From: Micromonosporaceae bacterium
GTDB taxonomy: Bacteria; Actinomycetota; Actinomycetes; Mycobacteriales; Micromonosporaceae
Assembly: GCA_017354595.1 (NCBI GenBank)
Contig: JAFMQQ010000200.1
Location: forward strand, 1 to 6,189
Reading direction: 5' to 3'
DNA length: 6,189 nucleotides
Part shown: positions 5,169 through 6,189 of the stretch, one piece after another
How the letters are laid out: every line of letters starts with the position of its first letter
How positions within the stretch are numbered: position 1 is the stretch's first letter
Notes under the pieces: generated by a model
Database searches by the model: none
The model's input: the letters and a program-made list of their open reading frames with translations, nothing else
Told to the model about the DNA's origin: nothing
Translations under genes and position numbers: made by a program

Positions 5169-6189
5169 TCAGCTGTACCGCTGCCAGAGGTCGCGCAACG
5201 GCGCCCAGCTACCGCCCAGGTCGGCACAGAGCGTCTCCATCCGCAGCGCGGCCAGCGGGCCGTCGTCCCGGTCCCACCACAGGCCGCACCAGGTCTGCCC
5301 GTCGCCCGCCTTCCAGGCGTACTCGATGTAGTTGCCCAGCACCTTGCTCTGCGCGCCGTTCTTGCGGGCCGGCTCGGCGAGTCCGGGCGCCAGGTTCCCG
5401 GCGGCCGCCGCGAGCTGCCGCCGGTACGTGCGCTCGTTGTCGATATCGGTCGCCGCCTTGTAGACGGTGAAGTGGATCGAGGTCGCGCCGTAGCGGCAGA
5501 AGACGTGTTGAGTCTCGTCGGCCTGCAGCTTCGGCCCGCCGGTGTCGGTGTCCGCGACACACTCCCCGATGAACGGCAGCAACGGCTTGGCCAGGGCCGC
5601 CAGCTGGCCACCCAGCTTCGTCTTGTTCAGCGCCAGCTGGCTGGCCACGTACGGGTTCAGCGAACCGTACGGCGCGGGGGGCGACGCGGAGGTGGCCGGT
5701 TTCGGCGCGCCGCCTGCGGTGCTGTGCCCGACCAGGAACCCGGCGCCGCCGGTGAGCAGAGCCACCACGATACCGATGACCAGACCGACAACCAATGCGG
5801 TGCGGTGCGGCGCGGGCGGTGCCGACGTGATCGGCGGCGCCGCGAACGGATCGTCCAGCCGCGCCCACGGTAGCTGCCCGGCCGGCGGGGCGCTGGTCGC
5901 GGCGCCGGTCGGGTATCCGGTCGTGGCCCAGCCCGGTTCCTGCGGCGCGGGCGGGATCTGCCAGCCCGGCGCCTGCTGCGTGGCCATCGCGTCCCACGGT
6001 GGCGCGGACTGCGGTGCGCCCCCGGACTCGTCCCACCCGGGCAGCGACTGCGAGTACGTGTACTGCGGCGGCAGCTGCCCCGGCGGCTGCGGGTACGGGT
6101 ACTGGGCCGGCTGCGGCGCCGGGGCCGGCGATTGCGGGGCCGGGTACTGGGGTGCCGGCGATTGGGGGGCGGGCGACTGCGGCGCCGGT
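5169..6189 (-). CDS. Single-pass membrane protein with Pro/Gln-rich tail and four-Cys outer domain, function unknown, start beyond window
   Basis: I do not recognise a named family. The frame is open from the right edge to TGA at 5169, giving 339 visible residues. An ATG at 5987 exists, but the low-complexity tail continues upstream of it without a stop or a good ribosome binding site, so the real start is probably outside. In order: PAPQ[S/Y] repeats (visible residues 1-20), more P/Q/Y-rich sequence, a stretch with repeated Pro-x-Trp or Pro-Trp pairs, a membrane segment (about 131-154), a Pro/Ala linker, then an outer domain of about 165 residues. Four cysteines (210 in GECVAD, 231 in VFCRYG, 301 in TWCGLWWD, 321 in TLCADL) suggest two disulfides. 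The end reads GGSWAPLRDLWQRYS. The layout, inner tail plus one membrane pass plus Cys-paired domain, recalls actinobacterial surface sensor or kinase-partner proteins, but that is inference. It may be unrelated to the glycan genes. Confidence 0.8.
   Translation of the reverse strand, partial: PAPQSPAPQSPAPQYPAPQSPAPAPQPAQYPYPQPPGQLPPQYTYSQSLPGWDESGGAPQSAPPWDAMATQQAPGWQIPPAPQEPGWATTGYPTGAATSAPPAGQLPWARLDDPFAAPPITSAPPAPHRTALVVGLVIGIVVALLTGGAGFLVGHSTAGGAPKPATSASPPAPYGSLNPYVASQLALNKTKLGGQLAALAKPLLPFIGECVADTDTGGPKLQADETQHVFCRYGATSIHFTVYKAATDIDNERTYRRQLAAAAGNLAPGLAEPARKNGAQSKVLGNYIEYAWKAGDGQTWCGLWWDRDDGPLAALRMETLCADLGGSWAPLRDLWQRYS
6129..6188 (-). repeat. 15-bp tandem repeats encoding PAPQ[S/Y] in the cytoplasmic tail
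   Basis: Four in-frame units encode PAPQS, PAPQS, PAPQY, PAPQS, and degenerate P/Q/Y-rich sequence follows. The array reaches the window edge, so its full copy number is unknown. Such arrays can change length by slippage without breaking the frame. Confidence 0.75.

Noticed and set aside
4451..5611. A 386-codon minus-strand frame crossing the acyltransferase and the four-Cys protein gene
   Set aside because: It overlaps two well-supported genes in other frames and its product is Arg/Ser/Pro-rich with no motifs.
5985..5987. ATG as the true start of the four-Cys membrane protein
   Set aside because: The same low-complexity Pro/Gln/Trp pattern continues in frame upstream to the window edge with no stop, and no purine-rich site precedes this ATG.
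6129..6188. CRISPR-like array at the right edge
   Set aside because: The repeats are 15 bp with no spacers and are in frame, encoding PAPQ[S/Y]; they are protein-coding low complexity.

Overview
The window is very GC-rich, uses GTG as well as ATG starts, and has long open frames on both strands in every gene. With its gene families, this points to a high-GC actinomycete. A Micromonosporaceae-like genome is my best guess, but this is inference from style and protein resemblance. No rRNA, tRNA, CRISPR array, transposase or integrase is visible.

Layout from left to right: (1) 1-1220, minus strand: a polyprenyl-phosphate sugar phosphotransferase (priming enzyme for exopolysaccharide or wall-glycopolymer synthesis), cut by the left edge just before its C-terminus. 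(2) 1256-2341, minus: a LytR-CpsA-Psr (LCP) glycopolymer-peptidoglycan ligase, 35 bp upstream of the transferase and probably co-transcribed with it. (3) 2342-2520: a 179-bp intergenic stretch with a candidate leaderless promoter for the LCP gene, a 14-bp inverted repeat and a small stem-loop. (4) 2521-3924, minus: an exported right-handed beta-helix protein of the pectate-lyase-3 type with a Tat-like signal. (5) 3925-4054: a divergent promoter region. (6) 4055-5122, plus: an integral-membrane acyltransferase of the OafA/acyltransferase-3 family. (7) 5123-5168: a short convergent spacer with two copies of a 12-bp repeat. (8) 5169 to the right edge, minus: a single-pass membrane protein with a Pro/Gln-rich cytoplasmic tail (PAPQ[S/Y] repeats) and a four-cysteine outer domain of unknown function; its start is outside the window.

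Taken together, genes 1-4 and 6 look like part of a cell-surface polysaccharide locus. The priming transferase would start the lipid-linked repeat unit, the acyltransferase could decorate the glycan, the beta-helix protein could trim, cleave or bind it outside the cell, and the LCP enzyme could attach it to peptidoglycan. The glycan's structure cannot be read from this window, and no flippase, polymerase or additional glycosyltransferase is visible. I find no compelling evidence of a wholly new system. The less ordinary points are the clustered cysteines in the priming transferase, the apparent leaderless LCP start, the near-identical 13-bp stem-loops at gene ends, the slipped duplication that makes the acyltransferase stop codon, and the unrecognised four-Cys surface protein.
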